Positions 25,705 through 32,560 of a DNA stretch of 40,193 nt are shown piece after piece (the stretch's first letter is position 1; the number at the start of each line of letters is the position of its first letter). A program made the position numbers and the translations under genes. The stretch comes from Bdellovibrionota bacterium. GTDB taxonomy: Bacteria; Bdellovibrionota_G; JALEGL01; DATDPG01. The notes beneath the pieces were generated by a model, which was not told the DNA's origin, made no database searches, and saw nothing but the letters and a program-made list of their open reading frames with translations. The stretch is from contig DATDPG010000202.1 in assembly GCA_035292885.1 (NCBI GenBank), forward strand, positions 1 to 40,193, read 5' to 3'.

Positions 25705-26222
25705 TGAAAAAGAAATCCAAATTTGACGAGTTCTCGCGACGGCAACTCGTTGAGAGCGTTCGGCGCAAACTTTGCGGCGTCAGAAAACAAAAGGCCGCCG
25801 ACGAGCTTGCCAACATCCAAGGCACGCTCGATCGGCTCCTCGGTGCCCGCTTAAACGGCGTTGTCGATACCTCGGAGTACTTGGCTAAGAAGGAGTCCTT
25901 CCTGAATCGCAAGCTCGAAATGGAGGGCAAATTAACGCAACTTAACCGGTCAACCATTTCGTGGCTTGAACCGGTCAAGGAGTTTCTCGAAGCGGCCCAC
26001 CTGGCGGGTCCAATCGCAACGGACGAAAATTTAGAAGCCCAAAAAAATTTCTTTCAAAAAGTTGAATCGAACCCCGCCCTGAAAAGTCGAAAGCTCAGTT
26101 ATTCCTATCACTTGCCATGGTCGATTTTGGCCGGGCGGGACAAAATTTCTGGATGGTGGGCGATGCAGGGATTGAACCTGCGACTTCCACCGTGTGAAGG
26201 TGGCACTCTCCCGCTGAGTTAA
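25704..26222 (+). pseudogene. Serine-recombinase C-terminal remnant running into a tRNA gene
   Basis: Residues 30-145 match the C-terminal part of large serine recombinases: LDRLLGARLNGVVDTSEYLAKK (coiled-coil hairpin with the ldGxidxxeY pattern), then ISWLEPVKEFLEAAHLA, KNFFQKVESNPALKSRKLSY, and a closing PWSIL. The catalytic resolvase domain and the zinc-ribbon region are absent, so it cannot recombine DNA. After about residue 145 the frame reads the antisense of the tRNA-Val gene (MQGLNLRLPPCEGG), so the natural end has been lost or the frame runs on. Probably a relic of an integrated element next to the tRNA. Confidence 0.75.
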
Positions 26223-26228
26223 TCGCCC
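26154..26228 (-). tRNA. tRNA-Val, anticodon CAC
   Basis: The cloverleaf folds fully. The acceptor GGGCGAT/ATCGCCC has discriminator A and CCA encoded in the gene. The D arm is ACTC/GAGT, the anticodon arm CCACC/GGTGG with loop TTCACAC (U33, anticodon CAC, reading GUG), and the T arm GCAGG/CCTGC with TTCAATC. Confidence 0.97.
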
Positions 26229-26593
26229 CGGATTCCGAGAAAGTGAATCGGAAAGATTCGCCGTGTACCTCAAAAAGCGCCAAAAGAAAACTCAACGAGC
26301 CTTCCTTGGTTCTTTTCGTCGGCTTTACACAATCTAAACAATGCGTCCCCTGGGAAAAACGCACCCATCTGTGTTTCCGCGAGATGGTCCGGGCAGTTTC
26401 GACTTGAACGCGAGAATAATTTTTCCGGCAGTCCGGCGCCCGGAAAATGGACAGGCGTGGCGTCGACGCTCGCTTGAAGCAAGCGCCGTATGTGTTTCAG
26501 TCGCAGCCACACCTTTTTCAGACGAATTGAAAAAAACTCATCCGATTTTTTCTGAAAGTCTCGTGCGAGATTTTCGAGACGCATACAGAGTCG
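26229..26593. other. Non-coding region between tRNA-Val and the structured RNA candidate
   Basis: No protein gene seen. It should hold the tRNA-Val promoter (minus strand). The plus strand shows perfect hairpins at 26421-26447 (TTTTCCGG/CCGGAAAA), 26471-26485 (CGCTTG/CAAGCG) and 26558-26580 (GTCTCG/CGAGAC), and a long-range pair TTTCAGA/TCTGAAA (26516-26557). These may belong to the structured RNA or to a separate transcript. Confidence 0.4.
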
Positions 26594-26622
26594 TTGACCC
26601 TTTGAGTTCGAGCCGATAGAAC
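26594..26622 (+). promoter_or_regulatory. Candidate sigma70-type promoter for the structured RNA
   Basis: TTGACC (26594-26599), a 17-base spacer and TAGAAC (26617-26622). Transcription would begin at about 26628, exactly where the first helix (ACAC/GTGT around GGACGG/CCGTCC) begins. Confidence 0.5.
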
Positions 26623-26627
26623 GCTGG

Positions 26628-27560
26628 ACACTCAGGGACGGGGGAGCCGTCCGTGTGACACCGTTGAATCGGTGAAAAAGATCAGACGGGTTAGCGCGCT
26701 CGGTAGAGTGAAATGCTGATGCGCGGTCGACGGAAAACTTCGAAGTCGATTCGCTCGATCAAACGTCCTCCCTTTTGGAGGTCGTGGCGGCGGAAAACGG
26801 CAAGGAAGGAGCCTGGATGAAGATTCGGGCAGAGGCCGCGGAGAGAAGACCCGAGAGATGAGAAACCCAGGGGAGCTCGAGCGGACGGGCGAAGAGTAAC
26901 AGCTGCGTTCGTCATGCGACTCACCGGCGGGAAGAAACCTTTGAAGCCGAACGATTAAACGGGCGACTCGACGGCCCGTTTCTTGGAAACGGCAAGAAAG
27001 GAAGAAGCATTCGAAAGAATGCTCGATCGCCGCGTGGGTGAAAAACTCCGAAGGGTGAATCCCAAGGGCGTTGGGGACTGAAATAATTCCCCCCGGCGAT
27101 TCCAAGAATTTTCGTCGCAGCATAAGAAAGCAGCGGCGGGAAACTCCGACCGAATGTCGGAGCCCTCTGGATGGAATGAGGGAAGCAGGCTTGGACCGCC
27201 AGGAAGCGCCGAAGGGAGACAAACCCCACACGAGGTTCCTCCTGAACAAGGAGGTAATGAGGCCGGAAAATACTCTGAAGTGGAAACGAACGTCATGGGC
27301 GTTGAACTCTTGCAATTTGACGGAGCGGTGCCCGCTTCGAAGGCCCCAGGGTCCGTCGAAAGGACGAAGGGGAGGAGCCGAATGCATGAGGCTCTAGAAG
27401 TCAGCGTCGGGAATGCGCCGAAGACGACGTTAACCACAAGAGAGGATTTAGGGGCCGCGGCGACGAGGCTCACCTCATCCGGACCTCTGAAAACCCGCAA
27501 GGGGACAGCGTGCGGACGCCATCCCTCCCCCGCTCTGAGCCTAACCGGCTGTTGAAAAGG
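26628..27560 (+). ncRNA. Candidate large structured non-coding RNA, family unknown
   Basis: About 930 bases without a credible protein. The plus strand has a dense chain of perfect helices: GGACGG/CCGTCC (26636-26652), CACCG/CGGTG (26659-26674), CCTCC/GGAGG (26767-26781), nested GAGCCTGG-type and TCGGG/CCCGA (26809-26878), CCGTTTC/GAAACGG (26976-26992), AGCATTC-GAAA-GAATGCT (27006-27023), CTCCGAC/GTCGGAG directly next to CCCTC/GAGGG (27144-27182), CCTCCT/AGGAGG (27238-27254), GACGGA/TCCGTC enclosing GCGG/CCGC (27319-27357), GAGCC/GGCTC (27375-27394), AGAGG/CCTCT enclosing GAGG/CCTC (27441-27488) and CCC-GCAA-GGG (27494-27503). Linkers are purine-rich (GGAAAACGGCAAGG and GGAAACGGCAAGAAAGG recur at 26792 and 26985). 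GNRA loops on this strand set the orientation. I see no RNase P, tmRNA, 6S, SRP or group II domain V signature. The 3' end is uncertain; no clear terminator. Confidence 0.6.
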
Positions 27561-27689
27561 ACTCGCACGCCTTGTTGTCCATCGTCCCTCTCATCCGCGG
27601 ATGCGGGTGGGCGAAAAGAACACACGGGACGCTTATTCCCGCCGGTTCCGCCGCCTCCAATTCAAGGTCGGCGTCGCCGAACGAAACGA

Positions 27690-27800
27690 TCACTTGTGTT
27701 TTTTGGCTGCGTCGATTTTCCGGCGGATTCGCGCCTTGAGTTTCCGCTGGCGCTTTCGTTGCCTTGTCTTCGGACTTCGACGATTGTCTTTCTTTCCCAT
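27690..27800 (-). CDS. 36-residue highly basic protein
   Basis: MGKKDNRRSPKTRQRKRQRK, then LKARIRRKIDAAKKHK: about half the residues are Lys or Arg. GAGGAGAACC stands right before the ATG, one of the best ribosome sites in the window, and the gene begins 11 bases after the stop of the phosphatase, so it is the third gene of a minus-strand operon. Size and charge recall small ribosome-associated proteins such as Thx or COX24-type peptides, but the sequence is not one I can place. RNA or ribosome binding is an inference from charge alone. Confidence 0.6.
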   Translation of the reverse strand: MGKKDNRRSPKTRQRKRQRKLKARIRRKIDAAKKHK

Positions 27801-27811
27801 GGTTCTCCTCT

Positions 27812-28426
27812 TTACAAATCTACAACCGCTTCGTCTCCGCTGCGGTAATTAAATAACGACATCACCCAGCGATCGGGATTCCCGCCTACAATGGTGAGGG
27901 AGGCGTTTGAAATCCGAAACCGCCGGAACTCTTCAATCGGCTGCCGGAGAAGGTGGCTGATCATCGTCCTCAGGGGATCCGCATGCGAAACCAGAGCGAA
28001 TCGGCCGTTTGGATTCTTGTGGACAATCTCTTCTATGAACCGGGCGGTACGTTCCAAAACCTTCGGAATCGCCTCAAAACCGTCATGTTGAACGCTGGCC
28101 GGGGCTTTCCGATAAACTTGATACAATTCGTCCGTCTCCAGCTCCTCCCACGACATCCCTTCCCAGCGGGGAAAATCGACTTCGCACAACGCCTCCGCGA
28201 TTTCGACTTTCATCGCGCGAGCCTCTGCAACCACATCCGCCGTTTGGCGCGCTCGAAGCTGTGGACTCGAATAGACCGCATCCAGCGGAAGGCGCTTCAT
28301 GACTTCCGCCAAAGCCTGAACCTGTGAGGCGCCGCGATCGTTAAGCGGGACGTCAGACCTCCCCATCACGCGGCGGGTTGCGTTCCACTCCGTCTCGCCG
28401 TGTCGAATAAGGTACAGCCGCGCCAA
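27812..28426 (-). CDS. Histidine phosphatase (phosphoglycerate mutase-like) family protein
   Basis: 204 residues, TTG start two bases after the stop of the upstream barrel gene, consistent with translational coupling. LIRHGETEWN has the phospho-accepting His9 and Arg8 of the RHG motif. SSPQLRARQTAD holds the second Arg; EVDFPRWEGMSWEE matches the family's acidic segment; LVSHADPLRTM provides the second catalytic His. Such proteins are cofactor-independent-looking phosphatases of the CobC/alpha-ribazole, broad-specificity PhoE or GpmB kind. Which substrate is used cannot be read from the sequence, and no cobalamin genes are nearby. Confidence 0.9.
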   Translation of the reverse strand: MARLYLIRHGETEWNATRRVMGRSDVPLNDRGASQVQALAEVMKRLPLDAVYSSPQLRARQTADVVAEARAMKVEIAEALCEVDFPRWEGMSWEELETDELYQVYRKAPASVQHDGFEAIPKVLERTARFIEEIVHKNPNGRFALVSHADPLRTMISHLLRQPIEEFRRFRISNASLTIVGGNPDRWVMSLFNYRSGDEAVVDL

Positions 28427-28428
28427 CG

Positions 28429-28953
28429 CTAAAAGTGGTATTGCGCCGAGATGAATTGCCAGGCGAAGTAAAAGTTATCGTCGAAGTTCGGCGTAATATT
28501 GAAGAGAATGCTGGTCTCCAACGCGAAATTCGTCGTCAAATAAACGTCCGTCCCGAACCCCATGTTGATGAGGAAACTGGTGTCATCCCCTCTGCGATCC
28601 ACATCGATATAGCTGAGCCCCGCTCCCGCCTGAACGAAAGGCTTTACGCGCTTGGCAAATCCGGGGGCGGGTAGATCAAAGACACCCCGTACATTCAGGG
28701 AGGGAGAGAGCAAGAATATGTTGTCGTCCACGCCGAACTGAAGCAGCGGCCCCACGGCGATGTTCTGATGCACGAAGTAATGTCCTTCGACTCCCATCAA
28801 AAAAAGATCCGGAGAGAGCGTAAATCCCAAGCCGCCGCCCATGGACAACGTCTGGGCCCGTGACCGGTCGGAAAACTGGAAGTCCTGGGCCAATGCCGAG
28901 GAAGCCGCCATACTCACCGCACAAATAAGAACTACGCTGAATTTCTTGTTCAT
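28429..28953 (-). CDS. Outer-membrane beta-barrel protein
   Basis: 174 residues with GGGAGGCG before the ATG. The signal peptide ends SALAQ. Then come alternating amphipathic strands, e.g. LSMGGGLGFTLSPDLFLMGVEG, VKPFVQAGAGLSYIDVD and FLINMGFGTDVYLTTNFALE, closing with the C-terminal Phe (ISAQYHF) used for insertion by the BAM complex. Size and the PFVQAGAGLSY strand resemble the OmpA-like/OmpW-like eight-strand barrels (PF13505 type). First gene of an operon with the histidine phosphatase and the basic microprotein. Function unknown. Confidence 0.85.
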   Translation of the reverse strand: MNKKFSVVLICAVSMAASSALAQDFQFSDRSRAQTLSMGGGLGFTLSPDLFLMGVEGHYFVHQNIAVGPLLQFGVDDNIFLLSPSLNVRGVFDLPAPGFAKRVKPFVQAGAGLSYIDVDRRGDDTSFLINMGFGTDVYLTTNFALETSILFNITPNFDDNFYFAWQFISAQYHF

Positions 28954-29025
28954 TGTTTCGCCTCCCTAAGAAATGAGGGTCAGAACCCTCGCACAGGAGG
29001 CCGAGTTTGGCAAGCGCTGCGGATT

Positions 29026-30252
29026 CTAGTGATACGTAATCGAAATGCTCGCACCGGCATCGGGAACTGAATCAAAGCAAACTTGGTTCCCCGTAGGAAC
29101 GTACGAGAATCCGCTCGAATCCACTGCAGCACCATTCACCGTCGCCGCAATAGACGCCGTATCGGTGGGCACTTTGGAAAGAGCGAAGCAACTCTCGAGC
29201 CCGGACACCTGAAGACCTAACTTGTCCATCGTGCTGGCCCAATTACCGCAGACGTCCGTCACGCTACCCCCCAACAAGTTGGCGATCGCAATGTATCTCT
29301 GGCCGATCTCCTCCGTCGATCCGAGATAGGTGCAAAGAGCCTGGTCCGCGGGATCCGTGCTAATCACCGTTGAAACGATGGCGTGTGCGCGAACTTTCTT
29401 ACCACCCGACTTAAGTCCTTGAAGGAAAGCGATATGATTCGCGACAAAGGGAAAGTATGCATACCGATTGTTGAAAAGGCGTCCCCCATCTTCCAGGTCC
29501 TGCGCCATTTCCTGACGGAGCGCCGTGATATCGTCGGCCGTCACGCCGGCTTTGTTGTCCCAGCTGTTTGAGCCCGGGGGGTTTCCGTCCTCTTGATCCT
29601 CCTCATCGCTGACAAAGAGAACTTGAAGGTCCGCATCTGATCTCAAAAAACCGGGGTTGAGTGGGGCCGGCGTTGCACTGGAGTTCCACGGCCCCCTGGG
29701 ATATGAGGCATCGAGCGCGCGGCGTACCGATTCCACCCCGTTTTCCCTTCCGGAACCATTGTCCCCCACAACAGCACAGGCCCCGAAATCGGCTGCGTTG
29801 CTCGATGTAATGACCGAGCCGCCATTCTCACCGCATCGGGGTTTGAGCATGCTGTCGGTGCCCGAATCGCTCGTAATGATCATCAATTTAAAATCGACGT
29901 TGGACGCCACAAGCCGATTTGTAAAGGTGCTGGCGTTGGCTTTTAGAGCGTCTTGATTGTTACTCATGCTGCCGGAACTATCGACCATCCAGACGATGTC
30001 GACTTTTGACGAAACCGAAGCTTGCGTGAACGCATCGGTTACGGTCTCACCGTCTGTACAATTGCCGGGCGCAGTACAGTTCGGGTTTGGGACGAACGGG
30101 TTCCCCGGCGTGGTCGGAGGAGGCGGCGGCGGACCGGAACCTTCCAGATCCCAAGCAAAGTTCGAGGAATTCTGGCAGCCGGAGAGCGCAAACATCGCCC
30201 CCGCCGACACGGCGATCAAAACAAGAAACATTGAAAGTTCTCGTCGATTCAT
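29026..30252 (-). CDS. von Willebrand factor A-domain lipoprotein
   Basis: 408 residues from the ATG at 30252, with GAGGAGGAAAA upstream; an in-frame start at 30303 has no such site. Lipobox ALSGC (Cys near residue 26), then a Pro-rich linker (GPPPPPPTTPGNP), a short Cys pair (NCTAPGNCTDG) and a vWA domain from about residue 82. Its MIDAS metal motif DSSGSMSNN is intact, with the further Thr/Asp positions at ITSDSGTD and FVSDEEDQEDG. The last 80 residues carry Cys pairs and an Ig-like end (AVDSSGFSYVPTGNQVCF). vWA lipoproteins bind partners through Mg at the MIDAS. The ligand is unknown. Confidence 0.9.
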   Translation of the reverse strand: MNRRELSMFLVLIAVSAGAMFALSGCQNSSNFAWDLEGSGPPPPPPTTPGNPFVPNPNCTAPGNCTDGETVTDAFTQASVSSKVDIVWMVDSSGSMSNNQDALKANASTFTNRLVASNVDFKLMIITSDSGTDSMLKPRCGENGGSVITSSNAADFGACAVVGDNGSGRENGVESVRRALDASYPRGPWNSSATPAPLNPGFLRSDADLQVLFVSDEEDQEDGNPPGSNSWDNKAGVTADDITALRQEMAQDLEDGGRLFNNRYAYFPFVANHIAFLQGLKSGGKKVRAHAIVSTVISTDPADQALCTYLGSTEEIGQRYIAIANLLGGSVTDVCGNWASTMDKLGLQVSGLESCFALSKVPTDTASIAATVNGAAVDSSGFSYVPTGNQVCFDSVPDAGASISITYH

Positions 30253-30312
30253 CGGATTTTCCTCCTCGTATTCGGGTGTGGAGCTGAGGCCACACGACCC
30301 CAATGGATAATC

Positions 30313-30435
30313 TCATGCAAAAGATACACCCCCCTGGTTACCCGTTAAGTTTCTTAAATTACTTGATATTATAAATTTTGATTGATTACTGGTTTGAAAA
30401 GTTACGAAACTTTTGCATGATTCTATGTAACTTTT
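30313..30435. promoter_or_regulatory. AT-rich control region with inverted and direct repeats upstream of the vWA lipoprotein
   Basis: TCATGCAAAAG (30313-30323) and CTTTTGCATGA (30410-30420) are a perfect 11-base inverted pair. AAAAGTTAC (30397-30405) and GTAACTTTT (30427-30435) are a second perfect inverted pair. CTTTTGC occurs again at about 30430. A minus-strand TATAAT (30368-30373) lies between, without a good -35. It looks like a regulated promoter with operator copies. Confidence 0.45.
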
Positions 30436-30461
30436 GCGTAAAGAAAGTTCCGGAAAATGCG

Positions 30462-30875
30462 CTACTTTTTCCATCTGGATCCCGATTCCCGCATTTCCTT
30501 TTTCCAGATCGGAACGCTCCTCTTGATCTCGTCGATGACGAATTCACCCGCCAAAAAAACTTCCTTGCGATGCGGGGAGGCCGCAAGCACGATCACGCTG
30601 GTTTCGCCCACCGCCAGTATTCCGATCCGATGGGCCGCCGCAAGACGAACGTCCGGCCACTGTTCGATTGCCGAGTGGAAGATCTTTTCGATCTCCTTTC
30701 TCGCCATCGAATCGTATGCTTCGTATGTAATTGACGTGACTTTTTCGCCGTCGTCGCGATCGCGAACAATCCCTTCAAACGTCACGACCGCACCGCAATT
30801 CGGCGCCCAAACAACATCACGCAACGGGGTTACGTCGAGCTTTTGATTCGTGATGTCAATATACGGTTTCATCAT
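30462..30875 (-). CDS. moaE: Molybdopterin synthase catalytic subunit
   Basis: 137 residues. VTFEGIVRDRDDG, TYEAYDSMARKEIE, AHRIGILAVGE and SPHRKEVF are the MoaE signature blocks. The active-site lysines are K118 and K125 in DEIKRSVPIWKKE, matching K119 and K126 of E. coli. It transfers sulfur from the MoaD thiocarboxylate to cyclic pyranopterin, making molybdopterin. The ATG overlaps the moaD stop as ATGA, so the subunits are co-translated. No other molybdenum cofactor genes are in the window. Confidence 0.96.
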   Translation of the reverse strand: MMKPYIDITNQKLDVTPLRDVVWAPNCGAVVTFEGIVRDRDDGEKVTSITYEAYDSMARKEIEKIFHSAIEQWPDVRLAAAHRIGILAVGETSVIVLAASPHRKEVFLAGEFVIDEIKRSVPIWKKEMRESGSRWKK

Positions 30876-31117
30876 CCACCTGATACCGGCGGGAGCAGCG
30901 CCAGCTCGTCTCCATCCGAGAGCACATAGTTCTTTTCAACGTAGGATTGGTTTGCAGCGTAGAGAATCGATGATTTCAGAGGGAGAATTTGAGGATATTT
31001 ATCTCCGAGCCGGTCGAAGACTTGTGCTGCCGTGGTCCTTCCTTCGAGATCCCAATGGAACTCAGATGTCCCTATGAGATCCTTTAGAGAAGCAAAAACT
31101 CGGATACGAATGTTCAT
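30872..31117 (-). CDS. moaD: Molybdopterin synthase sulfur carrier subunit
   Basis: 81 residues from the ATG at 31117; a TTG at 31159 would add 14 residues encoded by a terminator hairpin. Ubiquitin-like fold (NIRIRVFASLKDLIG, then YVLSDGDELALLPP) with the C-terminal Gly-Gly that is adenylated and turned into a thiocarboxylate. There is no Shine-Dalgarno before the ATG because the U-tract of a terminator ends right at it. It overlaps moaE by 4 bases. Function is clear, the start less so. Confidence 0.9.
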   Translation of the reverse strand: MNIRIRVFASLKDLIGTSEFHWDLEGRTTAAQVFDRLGDKYPQILPLKSSILYAANQSYVEKNYVLSDGDELALLPPVSGG

Positions 31118-31144
31118 AAAGAAAGCGGAGCCCGAAGGCTCCGC
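31118..31144 (-). terminator. Rho-independent terminator after the Fe-S carrier gene, abutting the moaD start
   Basis: A perfect eight-base stem GCGGAGCC/GGCTCCGC (31125-31144) with a TTCG loop on the minus strand is followed by TTTCTTT (31118-31124) and at once by the moaD ATG. It lies 28 bases after the stop of the A-type carrier gene. The plus strand also has a T run (CTCTTTT) after the stem. Confidence 0.8.
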
Positions 31145-31172
31145 CTCTTTTAGACTCAAACTCTTAAAAGAA

Positions 31173-31502
31173 TCAAACGGTGAACGAACTGCCGCAGCCG
31201 CACGTGCCTTTGGCGTTCGGATTGTTCACGACGAAGCCGGAGCCGCGAAAATCCTCGACGTAGTCGACGGTAGCCGCCGCAAGATAGGGCGCGCTGTGCG
31301 GGTCGACCAAGACTTTGATCTCCCCTTTTTCGAGCACGGTATCGCCGTCCTGCTGGTCGTCAAACGCAAATCCGTATTGGAAGCCCGAGCAACCCCCGCC
31401 CTGAACGTAAATGCGCAGGCCTTTACCGTTCGAACTCTTGTCGGCCGCAGCGAAAGTTTTCACTTTCTCGATGGCCTTCTCAGTGATCGTGAGTTCTAAC
31501 AT
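31173..31502 (-). CDS. erpA: A-type iron-sulfur carrier protein (ErpA/IscA family)
   Basis: 109 residues with AAGGAGAG before the ATG. Three Cys ligands are in place: C38 in QGGGCSGFQYGF and C101/C103 in GTCGCGSSF. DPHSAPYLAAATVDYVEDFRGSGFVVNNPNA is the family's central block. A-type carriers hold a [2Fe-2S] or [4Fe-4S] cluster and deliver it to apo-enzymes. It is divergent from lipA, whose product needs two [4Fe-4S] clusters, so the two may be functionally linked. The name erpA is chosen from similarity; IscA or SufA cannot be excluded. Confidence 0.9.
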   Translation of the reverse strand: MLELTITEKAIEKVKTFAAADKSSNGKGLRIYVQGGGCSGFQYGFAFDDQQDGDTVLEKGEIKVLVDPHSAPYLAAATVDYVEDFRGSGFVVNNPNAKGTCGCGSSFTV

Positions 31503-31648
31503 TTCTTCATCTCTCCTTAAGTGTTCGAAATGACGCTCTTATCTTAGTTCCTTGGGGAGAGCGTTTCAACCGCCCTAACCCTTGGAATATTGAGCTTTTA
31601 TCTGTTGTCGTAGCGTTTGCCAAGCCCTGGGCCCCTCGGTATAACTTT

Positions 31649-32560
31649 TTGTTCCGAATGAGTTTTCAGCCAAAACCAGCATGGATTAAGGTGCGCCCGC
31701 CGGGAGGAGCAGCCTTCAACCGCATTCACGCACTGCTGCGCGATCGAAAACTGCATACCGTTTGCGAAGAGGCCCGCTGTCCCAACATCGCCGAATGTTG
31801 GAGCGGAGGCACAGCGACCCTTATGCTCTTGGGGGATGTCTGCACGCGCGGTTGCCGATTCTGCGCCGTAAAGACGGGAAATCCGCGTGGTCTCGTGGAT
31901 CCGAACGAACCTGCCAAGGCGGCGGAGACCGTCTCATTGATGGGACTGAAGTACGTCGTCCTGACATCGGTCGATCGGGATGACCTTCCCGATCAGGGTG
32001 CCGGACAATTCGCCCACACAATCAACGAGATTCACCGTCAATGCCCCGATACGCTGGTGGAAGCCTTGATCCCCGATTTTCGCGGCGATCGCCAAGCTCT
32101 GAGTGACGTGATCCGGTCCCGCCCCGAAGTGCTGGCTCATAACGTTGAGACTGTGGATCGACTCACACCGACGGTCCGGGACCACAGAGCCACGTACCGT
32201 CAATCGCTAAATGTGTTGATGGAAATGAAACGGCTTCGCTCCGACCAGTGGACGAAAAGTTCGATCATGGTCGGTCTGGGGGAAACCGATGACGAGCTTC
32301 ACCAAGCGTATGCCGACCTTCGAAGGGCCGGCGTCGATTTCCTGACGATCGGTCAATACCTTCAACCGACGCAGAAACATCTGAACGTGATTGAATTCGT
32401 ATCGCCGCAACGATTTGAAGAGATGAAGAAAGACGCCCTCGCGCACGGTTTCCGATATGTCGCTTCCGGCCCCCTGGTGCGCAGCTCCTATCGAGCGGGT
32501 GAGTTTTACATTCGTTCCATCGTCAAAGACGAAGATGCGAGGGACGTATGGGCCAGCTGA
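31649..32560 (+). CDS. lipA: Lipoyl synthase
   Basis: 303 residues from a TTG at 31649; an ATG three codons on (31658) may be the true start, and neither has a clear ribosome site. Auxiliary cluster CEEARCPNIAEC (CX4CX5C: C39, C44, C50), radical-SAM cluster CTRGCRFC (C65, C69, C72) and the C-terminal RSSY motif (serine ligand, about 278-281) are all present. It inserts two sulfurs into octanoyl groups on lipoyl domains. It overlaps the next gene, E1beta, by 13 bases, so the cofactor enzyme is coupled to the complex that uses it. No lipB is seen. Confidence 0.96.
   Translation: MFRMSFQPKPAWIKVRPPGGAAFNRIHALLRDRKLHTVCEEARCPNIAECWSGGTATLMLLGDVCTRGCRFCAVKTGNPRGLVDPNEPAKAAETVSLMGLKYVVLTSVDRDDLPDQGAGQFAHTINEIHRQCPDTLVEALIPDFRGDRQALSDVIRSRPEVLAHNVETVDRLTPTVRDHRATYRQSLNVLMEMKRLRSDQWTKSSIMVGLGETDDELHQAYADLRRAGVDFLTIGQYLQPTQKHLNVIEFVSPQRFEEMKKDALAHGFRYVASGPLVRSSYRAGEFYIRSIVKDEDARDVWAS

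Noticed and set aside
25704-26222. Functional integrase
   Set aside because: Only the C-terminal coiled-coil part of a serine recombinase remains; no catalytic Ser domain is in any frame upstream.
26095-26364. Minus-strand frame covering tRNA-Val
   Set aside because: The translation GAINSAGECHLHTVEVAGS is the usual artefact of reading through a tRNA gene.
26632-27387. 251-codon open frame on the minus strand
   Set aside because: Arg/Ser/Phe-rich translation without domains, no ribosome site, and exactly antisense to the purine-rich structured RNA candidate; a composition effect.
26628-27560. Group II intron, RNase P RNA, tmRNA or rRNA fragment as explanation of the structured region
   Set aside because: No domain V-like hairpin with its conserved AGC and GAAA loop, no RNase P core (GAGGAAAGTC or ACAGAA), no tRNA-like ends of tmRNA, and no rRNA universal motifs seen by eye. 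A covariance-model search is still needed.
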